Origin: Littorina saxatilis
Lineage: Eukaryota; Mollusca; Gastropoda; Littorinimorpha; Littorinidae
Assembly (NCBI RefSeq): GCF_037325665.1
Contig: NC_090245.1
Location: forward strand, 52,970,442 to 53,034,441
Direction of reading: 5' to 3'
DNA: 64,000 nt
The notes beneath the pieces were generated by a model, which saw nothing but the letters and a program-made list of their open reading frames with translations, was not told where the DNA came from and made no database searches. This document shows, piece by piece, positions 35,536-64,000 of this stretch. Position 1 is the first letter of the stretch, and every line of letters begins with the position of its first letter. The translations under genes and the position numbers were made by a program.

Positions 35536-35823
35536 AATAGGTTTTTTGTTACATGTATGAACGTTGTTGTTTTACTCTCCGCCATTAGGCAGCCATACTC
35601 CGTTTTCAGGGGATGCGTGCTGGGCGTTTTTGTGTTTTTATAACCCACTAAACACTGACGTGGGTTACAGGATCTGCATTGCTCTTGGTGGCGAAAAGAC
35701 ACATAGTTTTTCGGTCAGTTATCAGTATCCCTTTGACCCATCCGGGGCGCGGCCGGCTAGGATTCGAACCGCGAACCGCCTTCCAGGCGGAAGGTCGACG
35801 TCCACTAGGCCATTGCGCCCGTC
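35536..35823 (-). mobile_element. tRNA-headed SINE with a different head, minus strand
   Basis: Minus-strand head from 35823: A box TGGCCTAGTGG (35802-35812) and B box GGTTCGAATCC (35760-35770), both perfect pol III matches. The central part shares GTGGGTTATA...AACAC, CCCAGCA and GTATGGCTGCCTAA with the SINEs at 51159 and 59439, although their heads differ. Confidence 0.8.
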
Positions 35824-36511
35824 GTTAGCGTTTCAAGTTATTGGCATGCCGGCCACTGTGCACCGCACAGCAGAAAAAAACGCCAGCACCCCATCCTTTC
35901 TGCGATGAGTGAATACATTGCTTAGTTTCAGGGGGCTCGGTTATGTAACTAGAGCACTTCATCCTCGTCGGTGTGTGGTCAATAGCTGGGTAATATCCCA
36001 CAGTATCTCGCGCTCATTTGTCTGCAAATGCTCTAACGTTGTTACTGGGAATGCAGGATCGATACATTCACTTGTCAAATTGCTGCACCGCGGCCCCATG
36101 GGCACACAGACGGGGATAAAACATAGCGAGAAAATTGATGTATAATGTGTTTTAAAGTGGGTGAACGTTGTGTTAGATAGGAGGCGTCGCTGAACCGAAT
36201 CTTTTGTGTCTCAGAAAGAGAAAGTCGACCCGAGCTGCGCTGCTTCACTCCCTGGACTAAACGTATGCACGTGATATTGACAAGTTGAAATCAGTGCCAA
36301 GACAGAAACTGACATAATTGCAACTGAACAGACAACGCTGAGAAATCTGCTTGAAACTGAACTGATTTTAACCCGGTGATGCTACGCCGGGAAGGATGAA
36401 TGGATTAACTGCTAGATTACTGGATTGTCAGTGCTGCACTACAGGAGCTGAAGTGAAGGTCAAATCGTGACAGCGGGCGGGTAGCAGTGGACTTCTCGAT
36501 CTGTTCTCATC

Positions 36512-36595
36512 ATGTCTTCACGGCGCCGAAGACGTCGCTCCAGCAATACCAGCAGCACGAGCAGCCCGGGGGACTTGGCGTCTCTTCAACGCCAG
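36512..36595 (+). CDS. Candidate alternative first coding exon of the NEDD4-like gene
   Basis: ATG at 36512 opens 28 codons (MSSRRRRRRSSNTSSTSS then PGDLASLQRQ) ending exactly at a consensus donor GTAAGT in phase 0. The first shared NEDD4 exon (45732) also accepts in phase 0, so this could give a basic, Ser-rich N-terminus before the C2 domain. Alternative promoters with different N-termini are usual in NEDD4 genes. The link is inference; it could be the first exon of another gene or an untranslated exon. The start at 45599 competes with it. Confidence 0.45.
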
Positions 36596-36675
36596 GTAAG
36601 TTGACAGGAGTCTTTCATTACAAGGACACAAGCACGCGATACGCGGCCGGTGATAGAGTTTGCGTCAATCATATA

Positions 36676-36850
36676 GTGTGTGTGTGTGTGTGTGTGTGTG
36701 TCGGTGTGTGTGTGTGTGTGTCGGTGTGTGTGTGTGTGTGTGTGTGTCGGTGTGTGTGTGTGGTGTGTTTGTGGGTGGTGTGTATGAGTGTGTGTGTGTC
36801 AGTGTGTGTGATCAGTGTAAATTAAATGTGTGTGTGTGTGTGTGTGTGTG
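36676..36850. repeat. GT-rich imperfect microsatellite
   Basis: (GT)n with periodic GTGTCG interruptions, 80 bp after the candidate exon's donor. Confidence 0.9.
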
Positions 36851-38261
36851 AAATCGTAACAGTTAAGAACAATTATCCTTTATTGGCTTTGGGGGAGTGT
36901 TGACAACGGGTGCTGTGTGTCTCTGGCTTTACTGAGTGAACCTTGATTTAAGGGAAGAGGGAGACACGGGACCGTGTTTATAGGTATTCTTGCATTACAA
37001 GGCAAAGAAACATGGTAGTAAGACTAAATCTCAGTGACCGTGACTGGCATAATCAGTTGCCACCCAAATAATTTTCGATAACATTACAGGTTTTCTGAAC
37101 CTGTAGGAAAACTTTGACCACAGACATCCCCCCCCCCCCCCCCCCCCGTCCCTCCCGTCCCTCCCGTCCCTCCCCCCGCTCGGACAAGATTGTAAACTTG
37201 TCAAGAAGAGTCAAGATTTGAAGTAACAATTTAAGTGTGAAAAGATAGTGTTTTTTTAGAACCTTCTTCCTTTTACTGACTGTGATAGACCAAAATTTAA
37301 ACAATTTCAAACACGGAGAACTGAGAAAGGAAATAAAACTAAATTAGTCCCAAAATGCCAAATAGGATCAAGGGATGTAAAAAATATTAAAAAAAAGTGA
37401 ACAAACCCCAAAACCAACCAACCTTGACTACAGACACGCGACTTTGGTTTTAGGTAACCTTGAGTGTAGGGATGTGAAAGAGAGAGGGGGTAAAGGTGGG
37501 GATGATGAGAACCTGACCAATGACACTGGTTCAAGTTTAGGCACCCATTATAACCTGGGGGTAAAAATCTAAGCATAAGTACTTGACAGTGGTTTTAGGT
37601 ACACTTGATGATAGGGCAGACTTGGAAGTAAGGATCGACAAAAGGTCACAATTTTAGGCAGACAATTAGGCAGTGGAATAAAGAATGGGATTGGACAGAG
37701 AAAGTATGAAGAGCCTGAATGCGAAGACTGGCACGGAGACTGAGTCTATCTCAAGATTTTGCCTAAGAATGATCCTAACAGGTGCTTGTTGTTCCAAGTA
37801 TATACAGCCTTGGAACAACAGACCTTATATAATTCAGTAGTGCACGCGCGTCGCCGCTAGACAAAATCAGTAACCTGTAATTTTGGTTCATCGTGACATT
37901 CATAACTTCGCCGGAGTTATCGTCAGGTCTGAAATTTCAGAAGAGAGACGTGAAGATCAACATACCCAAGGCCTTAAAGTAACTCACAGCAATGGATTAC
38001 ATCGTGTCCTCGGGGAACAATAACGCTAAATCGCTGTCTCTGAAAAGCTCAGAGTACATAATTTATACTATGATTAATGTACAGGTAACAGAGTTCAATA
38101 AACCTCGCCCGTTGCAAGTTCACAACATACATATTTTATAAGGAAACGGCGATGCAACTGATGCTGACATTACTGAAATAGTTAATTTTGTTTTCTTCTA
38201 TCAGCTCAATTCGTTATATTTATGTTTTAAATGAAGTGGTGTATATCAATATACGACCTAC
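36851..38261. other. Non-coding, with a short C-tract
   Basis: Contains a poly-C run near 37130-37147 followed by CGTCCCTCC units. Otherwise nothing recognised. Confidence 0.45.
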
Positions 38262-38335
38262 AGCGCACAGCAACATTTGCGCGGAGAACCGGCGTTTCCA
38301 TCTGAGTGATCGACAAGAAGAAGAAGAAGAATATA
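38262..38335 (+). repeat. 70-bp block shared with 2475-2545
   Basis: GCGCACAGCAACATTTGCGC and TTTCCATCTGAGTGATCGAC followed by (AAG)n match the block near 2475 on the opposite strand. Confidence 0.7.
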
Positions 38336-38495
38336 TATCTAATTGTCTTTTTTTCTTGTCATTCATTTAAAAAAAATTGCCCTTAGGGTTTTTGAAATAA
38401 AGTTTGCCTTGCCATAGTGTATTACATTTGTGCAGTGGTGGCCTGCCGGTGATGTAATGACACCCTTGTGAACAGTTAACATTTCCCATATTAGC

Positions 38496-38528
<33 letters not shown>

Positions 38529-39130
38529 GGCGTATGTCAATATCTGCGAACAGTTTTAGAAGTAGGCAAAAGAGACAGCAGTATACAGGGTGCGATTACC
38601 TGATAAAAGCTCAGTGGAGGGGGAGTGAAGGACTGAGAGGCGGAATACTATGCTAGGCTAACTTCATATTTTTGTCCCCAGAACTAGCGTCTATTTGGGA
38701 CATGACGTGGTTATATGCTAGGAACGTGAAACGGAACTATTTTATAGTCTACTCAGTCATGAATAAGTGGCCTGTTATGACAAGTATAGGCTATTTTGGT
38801 CAAAATAATAGAATAAGGGACTCCAGTGGGATGTGTCCACTCTGCCTCAGATAGGCCGCACATCGCGGGTACCACTGTATTAAAACTGTGACGCTCCAAT
38901 GCACCGCCACTGATGTTTAAGTTTCAAAAAGTCGGTTAGCCTGTTTGGTGCAACAAAACGGAATTTCCATCGTTGTTCTTCAGCAAAGTCACTGTGACCC
39001 AAGGCGGCAACCTATTTTTTCGGATGTTGGTTTTTCCGCCGCTTTGCGGCAACATTTCACATTTCAGTGAAGCGGGTCTGCAGTTCTCGTACCGCTGTCT
39101 GTTAACACTTTCTACCTCACCTATGTTGAC

Positions 39131-40020
39131 CTTTTTACATTTAGTCAAGTTTTGACTAAATGTTTTAACGTAGAGGCGGAAATCGAGACGAGGGTCGTGG
39201 TGTATGTGCGTGCGTGCGTGCGTGTGTGTGTGTGTGTGTCTGTGTGTGTGTGTAGAGCGATTCAGACTAAACTACTGGACCGATCTTTATGAAATTTGAC
39301 ATGAGAGTTCCTGGGTATGAAATCCCCGAACGTTTTTTTCATTTTTTTGATAAATGTCTTTGATGACGTCATATCCGGCTTTTCGTGAAAGTTGAGGCGG
39401 CACTGTCACGCCCTCATTTTTCAACCAAAATGGTTGAAATTTTGGTCAAGTAATCTTCGACGAAGCCCGGACTTCGTTATTGCATTTCAGCTTGGCGGCT
39501 TAAAAATTAATTGATGACTTTGGTCATTAAAAATCTGAAAATTGTAAAAAAATAAAATAAAAAAAATATAAAACGATCCAAATTTACGTTCATCTTATTC
39601 TCCATCATTTTCTGATTCCAAAAACATATAAATATGTTATATTTGGATTAAAAACAAGCTCTGGAAATTAAATATATAAAAATTATTATCAACATTAAAT
39701 TGTCGAAATCAATTTAAAAACACTTTCATCTTATTCCTTGTCGGTTCCTGATTCCAAAAACATATAGATATGATATGTTTGGATTAAAAACACGCTCAGA
39801 AAGTTAAAACAAAGAGAGGTACAGAAAAGCGTGCTATCCTTCTTAGCGCAACTACTACCCCGCTCTTCTTGTCAATTTCACTGCCTTTGCCATGAGCGGT
39901 GGACTGACGATGCTACGAGTATACGGTCTTGCTGAAAAATGGCATTGCGTTCAGTTTCATTCTGTGAGTTCGACAGCTATACTTGACTAAATGTTGTATT
40001 TTCGCCTTACGCGACTTGTT
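39131..40020 (-). mobile_element. Helentron/DINE-1-like element, copy (e), minus strand
   Basis: Hairpin end CTTTTTACATTTAGTCAAG...TTGACTAAATG at the left, (GT)n at about 39207-39253, CTACTGGACCGATCTTTATG, the two internal repeats, and the end CGCCTTACGCGACTTGTT. Length about 890 bp, similar to copy (b). Confidence 0.82.
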
Positions 40021-40340
40021 TTTTTTTAGCCGAGACCAGCTGAGACTCAGAATTGTAGTAACTGTGTAGAAACTGTATCAACACGCTGGAATGCAGGCGT
40101 TAAATCGACGTTACAGGAAGCGACTGAAGTGACTGTGTGTACGGATATGTCTGTACTAAGTCAGATAGAGCCATATGAGTGGGTACGGATGTATCCTTAC
40201 CTGGGAGACAATGAGCGTTTAAATCCGGCATTCATCATGTTTTGTTTGGCGTTCGGATTTCAGGTGTTGCCGCTTCGGGTGTGATTTTCAGTAGGCATGT
40301 CTACCGGGTGTATGTCAGTCGCACATGGACTGCCCTCCCC
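40021..40340. other. Non-coding, no recognised feature
   Basis: Short unique segment between a repeat and a microsatellite cluster. Confidence 0.4.
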
Positions 40341-40348
40341 GTGTTAGT

Positions 40349-40530
40349 GTGTGTATATATATATGTGTGTGCGTGTGTATGTGTGTGTGTGTGAGCCTGT
40401 GGGCCCGGGGGGGGGGGGGGGGGGGGGGCGACCGGGGGGTCCCGGTTTGTTGGTTGTTGGTTTTTTGTTTACGTCCCTTGCACCTATTTGGTTTTTCGGG
40501 ACTGACACACACACACACACACACACACAT

Positions 40531-40577
<47 letters not shown>

Positions 40578-40600
40578 CACACACACATGCACACGCGCGC
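40349..40600. repeat. Microsatellite cluster with poly-G tract
   Basis: (GT)n, then 22 consecutive G at 40407-40428, then (CA)n at 40505-40600 with ATGCAC interruptions. Confidence 0.92.
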
Positions 40601-40938
40601 GCCGCGCGCAATGTCAGTAAAAGTACATCAGTGTATTACACACTGACACACCTACCCCCTCCATCACAATTCACACTCATAACATTCTTATTGAAGACTC
40701 TAGAAATTTGTAAAGATCAATGGAAGATATTCCGCGGCACCGCCCGACCCTCCAGGCTAATAATACCCGGCAGAGTCATTGTGTGCGAAGTGTAGATCAT
40801 AGTATCAGTGCATGTTTTATCTTCGAAGGTCATATATTATGTCACGTAGAGTGACCGAGATTGAAATACCTTCCATAGCTGTCCGTCTGTCTCAGTGTCA
40901 GTCTGTCCAGTTCCCCCTTTTTCTCTGTCGAGCCTTTG

Positions 40939-41072
<134 letters not shown>

Positions 41073-41078
41073 TAGTTT

Positions 41079-41290
41079 AGTTTATTCAGGTAGCAGTCTC
41101 TGGAACACTCTTCCGACAATCCTGCGGCAAACTACCAGCACAAAGGTTTTTAAGACCAGATATACATCTTATTTCATGAAGTCAAAATAAACATTTCGGT
41201 TGTCGCTAGAACGGTTGTTAAAACCAACAACCGGTGCTTTTCAACAATGTAGCCTATTATTATTATTATTATTATTATTATTTATTTTTC
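41079..41290 (+). mobile_element. LINE 3' fragment (L2/Jockey-type ORF2 end)
   Basis: A frame through 41079-41190 reads SGSSLWNTLPTILRQTT then KVFKTRYTSYF and stops, the typical last segment of LINE ORF2 proteins (LWNxLP...FK). A 3' UTR and (ATT)n tail follow. Heavily 5'-truncated; distinct from the LINE at 42372. Confidence 0.65.
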
Positions 41291-41310
41291 CTGATTTTTT
41301 CGAATGTTCT

Positions 41311-41670
41311 TCTTTTCTTTATTTGGTGTTTAACGACGTTTTCAACCACGAAGGTTATATCGCGACGGGGAAAGGGGGGAGATGGGATAGAGCCACTTGT
41401 CAATTGTTTCTTGTTCACAAAAGCACTAATCAAAAATTTGCTCCAGGGGCTTGCAACGTAGTACAATATATGACCTTACTGGGAGAATGCAAGTTTCCAG
41501 TACAAAGGACTTAACATTTGACATACTGCTTGACTAAAATCTTTACAAAAATTGACTATAAAATTATTCTATACAAGAAACACTTTACAAGGGTAAAAGG
41601 AGAAACAGAATCCGTTAGTCGCCTCTTACGACATGCTGGGGAGCATCGGGTAAATTCTTCCCCCTAACCC
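41311..41670 (-). mobile_element. Non-tRNA-headed retroposon, third copy, minus strand
   Basis: Reverse complement of the 24416 family: starts TTCTTTATTTGGTGTTTAAC, contains TAGTCGCCTCTTACGACATG, ends CCCCCTAACCC. Slightly shorter in the middle. No clear target-site duplication. Confidence 0.8.
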
Positions 41671-41894
41671 ACTGAGTCAGTTCCAGGTCAGTGGGGTAAA
41701 AGGTCCAGGCAAAAGCTAAAGCAAGCAGTGAAAACAATACTGCATAAGAATGTCACGTGTTGCGGCCTATGTAGTAACTGTTGGGCAGAGATGTCTTTTT
41801 CACTGAGATTCGATGGAAGACTCGTGAAAAGAAACTGAAAGAGATCTGAGTAAACGTTCCACCAATGATCGGATTGCGTGTTGAAAGATGTGAT

Positions 41895-41956
41895 CACACA
41901 CACACACACACACACACACACACCGCACACTGCACTGTCACACGCAAACACACACA

Positions 41957-41991
<35 letters not shown>

Positions 41992-42005
41992 ACACACACA
42001 CACTT
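41895..42005. repeat. CA-rich microsatellite
   Basis: (CA)n runs separated by GCACACTGCACTGTC and similar spacers. Confidence 0.9.
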
Positions 42006-42371
42006 AAGGTGAACACAGATTTTTTTCTTCATTTTCATTTCATTTTAATTTTTTTATTGTTGTTGCTGTTGTTGTTGTTGTTGTAAGTTTAATGTTACTT
42101 ACTGACTCGGAAAGGCCAGCATCGGAAGAAAGGAAGGGGGGAACTGAGAAGAAGATGGAAAAAAGAAAGAACGATATAATAACAGTTGGACAAAGAAAAA
42201 GAAAAAACCCTGGAATTAAAAGGAACACAAATATATGTATTGTTCTTATGAAAGACGAAAGATTATGGAAACATAACTTATGAGCAAAACCGCAGCGAGA
42301 ACACTGACGGCTCTTACGATTTTCTAAGTTGTTCCCCCTAACACGTAGTGGGTGTTGGTGAAGTCAATACT

Positions 42372-43912
42372 GACAAATGTGACACCCCTTTTCAAGAAGG
42401 GCTGTAAGAACAGTCCAGGCAACTACCGCCCAGTGAGTTTAACAAGCATCCCATGCAAACTGTTAGAAAAGTTGATAAGAACCAATGTTTTCTCTCATTT
42501 GGCAGCCAACGACTTGTTATCAGATTGCCAGCATGGTTTTGTGGCAAAACGATCATGCGTGACAAACTTAATTAGCGTCATTGATGACTGGACAGATAGC
42601 TTAGATGATGGAGTACCGGTTGACGCTGTGTACCTTGATTTTGCTAAGGCATTCGATTGTGTTCCGCATGTGCGGTTACTGAAAAAATTAGAAGCATATA
42701 TGGTATCTATGGACTGGTCGAAAATTGGATCGGTGATTTTCTAAGTGATAGAAAGCAAAGGGTGAAGGTCAATGGGTCTATGTCAGACTGGAAAGACGTG
42801 ACAATTGGAGTGCCCCAGGGAAGTGTGCTAGGCCCGGTTCTGTTTGTTATATACATTAACGATCTCCCTGAAGTTGTGAGCAGTCTGTGTAGCATGTATG
42901 CTGATGATACGAAAGTGTACCGACAAATCAGAACTTGTGAAGATAGCAAAGAGCTCCAGGGGGATTTGGACAGTTTGGTCGACTGGGCAGACAAGTGGCA
43001 GATGCGCTTTAATGCAGATAAGTGTAAGACATTACAGTTGGGTAAAAAAAATCAGAAACTTGTGTATAATATGAGAAAACCTGGCAGCGTGGACAGAGTT
43101 GATCTCAGTGGAAAGCTCAAGTGCAGAAAAGGACCTTGGGGTCCATGTAGACAGTGAATTGAAATTTTCAAAGCACGTGGAAACACAAGTCAACAAAGCA
43201 AATAGAATCCTGGGTCTCATTAGACGGTCTTATGAGCATTTGGGCGCAGAAACGCTAAGACTTCTCTTTGTTGCACTTGTACGGCCTCATCTGGAATTTG
43301 CAAATGTGGTGTGGAGTCATCCTCGACTCGAGAAAGATAGAAATCTGATTGAAAGTGTGTTAAGAAGAGCCACGAAGTGTATCCCAGGGTTGAAGACCTT
43401 GAGTTACGAAGAGCGTTTGAGAGTCTTGAAAGTTCCAAGCATGTGCTATAGGCGTATCCGGGGAGACATGATTGAAGCATACAAATTCATGCATGGATAC
43501 TACGATTGCAAGAACCCACTGGAGCTGAATAGCCTGTGTAATACCCGTGGACATCAGTTCAAGCTCAAGAAGAAACAATGCAGAACAGCTCTCCGACAAT
43601 CTTTCTTCACGAACAGAATCATAGACACATGGAACTCCTTGGACAAGAATGTGGTAGAAGCGCCGACAATGAACAGTTTCAAAAACCGCTTGGACAATGC
43701 ACTGAAAGACTATATGTATAGCCCAAATGTCAGTATGCCTCTCACTGCAAAGTCCCACCAGCCAAGAAAAAGTTGATAGAATTGGCCACGGTCAAAAGAC
43801 CGTGTTGGTTACCTAGCTCAAAGTTAGGCTAGGATAGGAACTGATCAAAAGATCAGCCAAAGGCTCAACAGCCTAAGTACTAGTCTGTCAACATATCATA
43901 TCACATATCATA
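42372..43912 (+). mobile_element. CR1-like LINE, 5'-truncated, ORF2 with frameshifts
   Basis: Encodes most of a reverse transcriptase: NVTPLFKKG, GNYRPVSLTSIPCKLLEK, LDFAKAFDCVPH, the GVPQGSVLGPVLF block and the catalytic YADDTKV. A CR1-type C-terminal region follows (KANRILGLIRRSYEHLG, VRPHLEFANVVW, RRATKCIPGLKTLSYEERL, YRRIRGDMIEAYKFMHG). The frame shifts near 42700 (an extra AT in GCATATATGG) and again near 43095, so it is not functional. Endonuclease and ORF1 are absent. The 3' UTR has small hairpins and ends in CATAT-type repeats instead of poly-A. TCAATACT at 42364-42371 and 43913-43920 may be the target duplication. Confidence 0.88.
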
Positions 43913-43920
43913 TCAATACT

Positions 43921-44752
43921 CATCAAGTCCTGGTTATTACCACAACGAGAACATTCTTACGGTTTTATATCCCCCCTCCCCCCCCAAAAAAAAAAGTCCT
44001 CACCAAATCTTTAGTTTTTCAATCTCATCGTTCATACTGGTACGGGAACCCCGTTTTATTATTTTCCCCCACCGGGTGTTTATATTTGCCTATGGGGTAT
44101 TTTTTATCAGCCTGTCTGACCGTCAACTCCTGACGGTGACACACTCGGCTTGCTCGCAGCACAGACTGAAGTTTACTGATTGCATTGTCATGTGTCCGTC
44201 TATGATATACAGGATTATTAAGTGATAGACCGTGTAGATGAATTCAAGGCTTTTAATTTTTTTTTTAAATACTTAGAATAGCTATGGGGTTTTCTGAAGC
44301 AATCACTGTCAGTTGTGACGACGGATAGTGACTGACGGCGGCTTTCGCCGTTTCGCAATTGACTCAGTGAACGTTATATTTATAGCCACCGGCGAAGGTT
44401 CTCTAAGTTGCTGCGCACTTTCTCAATTTGATAATTGAATCGATACATCACGAGGTAGGGGGGCTACACAAAACGAAAACTTGCGGACTTGACTGCGGCA
44501 ACCGAATAATTACTACTGCACTCCGGCAGTGACGACTGACTGACACGACTGCGTCGGATTACAAAACATATGAAATATCATAGTAATATATCATAGAAAA
44601 ACGAATGGGTTGCTTATAAAACGGCTGTGGTTTACATCAGTGTTCTGTCTTTCTTTCTCTCTTGATGCCGGGCATCTGCTCTGTTTACACTGATGTACAA
44701 ACTATGACTGATGTAGGCCTACTTTGTGATGAGGGCGGCAGGGCAAATGTGC
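43921..44752. other. Non-coding, no recognised feature
   Basis: Contains a short C-run near 43975-43985 and a T-run near 44257; no coding frame. Confidence 0.4.
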
Positions 44753-44754
44753 GG

Positions 44755-44920
44755 ACCCAACTCCGGAGTAAATATTTCGTACGAAATTCTTACTCCGAGT
44801 ACACTTTTCGTACGAGAAAAGAACTCCCCAAGGCACGAAAAAATTACTCCCTCCACGAAATTTTTACTCCCCATTTTTTTTACTTCCAGTAAAAATCTCG
44901 TACGCAAAAATGGGATGCGA
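44755..44920. repeat. Palindrome-rich GGAGTAA/TTACTCC element, partial copy
   Basis: Repeats of ACTCCGGAGTAAATATTTCG, CGTACGAGAAAA and AAAATTACTCCC. Related to the modules at 45014 and 51702. Confidence 0.7.
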
Positions 44921-45013
44921 GCGAAGGGATAATGCCAATAAGTGATCTCGCGCACACGAATGTCGCGCTACCCTCCCTCCACCCCTTCCACCACCAAGAC
45001 TAACAGGGGACAA

Positions 45014-45268
45014 GGGAGTAAAAATTTCGTACACCTGGCATGGGAAGTTAAATTGCTCGTTGGGGTGAAGTAATTTATGAGTCGTTATTTATTCGTCAGG
45101 GGAGTAACATTTTTGTTCGAAATGTTTACTCGGAACTCACCTGTCTTGGGGAGTAATTTTCTTGCGCAATGGGGGAGTGCTTTTTTCGTAAAGGGAGTAA
45201 CTTTTTCGTACGAAATGTTTACTCCGGAGTAAAAATCTCGTGGGAGTAATTTTCTCGTGTTACACCGG
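45014..45268. repeat. Palindrome-rich GGAGTAA/TTACTCC element, second copy
   Basis: About ten modules of GGGAGTAA...TTCGT. Contains the perfect palindromes TTCGTACGAA and TTTACTCCGGAGTAAA near 45205-45235. The whole segment recurs inverted at 51702-51943 (both have TGTTACACCGG or its complement at one end). Confidence 0.8.
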
Positions 45269-45598
45269 TCAGTGATCAAAATATATGTATATATATAGCG
45301 ACGTCCTGAGCAGACAAGCACCTGTTGTAACGCAGTTTAATGTAGAAGGAAAAAAATGCCGAAACCATACTTGTTCCTCCCCAAAATATGGATGGAACAA
45401 TGACCATTAGGGAGAAAAGAGAAGAAACGCTTGCAACATAAACCAAGCCCATTGGTAGCAGACAGCTTTTTATCTCGGATTTCGCAACATCCGGGGCACC
45501 TGCTTCTTGCTGTGCTTTCGTCATCAATTGTCGTGTACTGTCTTTTCTGTGTTGACTGTCTTGTTTTCTTCACCGATGTAGGATTGTTTACTAGGTTT

Positions 45599-63246
<17,648 letters not shown>

Positions 63247-63459
63247 GTAAGTACTGATTCCCTTTTTCTCTGTTTGCATGTTCATCTGTTTTGTATATTT
63301 CTATCTTGAGGACATTTTGTCTTACTCTGTAAAATGGTTATTCATGTTATTGTTTTTCTTGTTTTGTTTTCTTTTTGTCTTTTCTGTATCGTACTTAAAA
63401 GTGACCTTGCAAACATGAGCAGTTATAGAAATAAGTTTATGATCTGACGATATCATTAT

Positions 63460-64000
63460 TGAGTCACTTGAGAAAAAGTGACTCTATGTAATCGGTCAGT
63501 GTTAGTCTGTCCGGCCGGCCGTCCAGCCGGCCGGCCGTCCGTAGACACCACCTTAACGTTGGACTTTTCTCGGAAACTATCAAAGCGATCGGGCTCATAT
63601 TTTGTTTAGTCGTGACCTCCAATGACCTCTACACTTTAACGATGGTTTCGTTGACCTTTGACCTTTTTCAAGGTCACAGGTCAGCGTCAAAGGAAAAATT
63701 AGACATTTTATATCTTTGACAAAGTTCATCGGATGTGATTGAAACTTTGTAGGATTATTCTTTACATCAAAGTATTTACATCTGTAGCCTTTTACGAACG
63801 TTATCAGAAAAACAAGGGAGATAACTAGCCTTTTCTGTTCGGCAACACACAACTTAACGTTGGTCTTTTCTCGGAAACTATAAAAGTGACCGGGCTCAAA
63901 TTTTATGTGAACGTGACTCATTGTGTTGTGAATAGCAATTTCTTCCTGTCCATCTGATGCCTCATATAATATTCAGAACTGCGAAAGTGACTCGATCGAG
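63460..64000 (+). repeat. Interspersed repeat with internal duplication, cut by window end
   Basis: Begins TGAGTCACTTGAGAAAAAGT, with a GGCCGGCCGTCC-rich stretch near 63510-63540. AACGTTGG-CTTTTCTCGGAAACTAT occurs near 63555 and 63859. Near the right edge AAAGTGACTCGATCGAG looks like an end motif complementary to the beginning (GAGTCAC). Likely a DNA element with GAGTCACTT/AAAGTGACTC ends; class unknown. Confidence 0.6.

Noticed and set aside
40325-40795. Frames rich in Cys/Val, Thr/His or Gly
   Set aside because: Translations of GT, CA and poly-G tracts, as also at 564-1122, 1614-1929, 2891-3213, 34691-35135 and 36487-36851.
43360-43758. 132-codon minus-strand frame
   Set aside because: Antisense shadow of the LINE reverse-transcriptase coding strand.

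Overview
This is a eukaryotic nuclear window, AT-rich and dominated by interspersed repeats and microsatellites, with two split protein-coding genes on the + strand. Gene structure (GT-AG introns of 0.1-8 kb), tRNA-headed SINEs with molluscan-type tails, a CR1-like LINE and a microsatellite-bearing repeat with hairpin ends point to a mollusc. A marine caenogastropod such as a periwinkle (Littorina-like) is the best guess; that assignment is inference from recognised repeat sequences, not from a database search.

Layout. 0.5-7.5 kb is repeats: a composite GT-microsatellite element, two copies of a Helentron/DINE-1-like element and a Nin-type SINE. 8,844-15,393 holds the complete coding region of EDC3 (enhancer of mRNA decapping 3) in six coding exons, 520 codons, with LSm, FDF and YjeF-N domains; a possible 5' untranslated exon lies near 7.45 kb and a 3' UTR follows. 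15.4-36.5 kb has no convincing coding sequence. It holds two inverted copies of a pogo-type MITE, a hAT-like MITE with a retroposon nested in it, several retroposon copies, two further Helentron-like copies (one split by a nested insertion) and a 377-bp pure TC tract. 36.5-45.6 kb has a short candidate first exon (36,512), another Helentron-like copy, a 5'-truncated CR1-like LINE (42.4-43.9 kb) and palindrome-rich modules. 45,599 to the right edge is the 5' half of a NEDD4-family HECT ubiquitin ligase: 15 exons give the C2 domain and four WW domains (465 codons). The catalytic HECT domain lies beyond the window.

The two genes are unrelated in pathway: EDC3 scaffolds mRNA decapping in P-bodies, while NEDD4 ubiquitinates membrane and PY-motif proteins. 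The most noteworthy non-coding signals are: (i) a five-copy Helentron-like family whose subterminal inverted repeats and hairpin can be read directly; (ii) a small MITE family (CAGTGG...CCACTG, TA target sites) lying within about 50 bp of splice sites in both genes; (iii) a 13-copy 58-bp minisatellite starting 14 bp after a NEDD4 splice donor; (iv) SINEs with different tRNA-like heads sharing a central domain; (v) a 48-bp retroposon tail with its own 10-bp target-site duplication. All splice sites were placed by eye from reading frame, GT/AG signals and remembered family sequence. No alignment or search was run.
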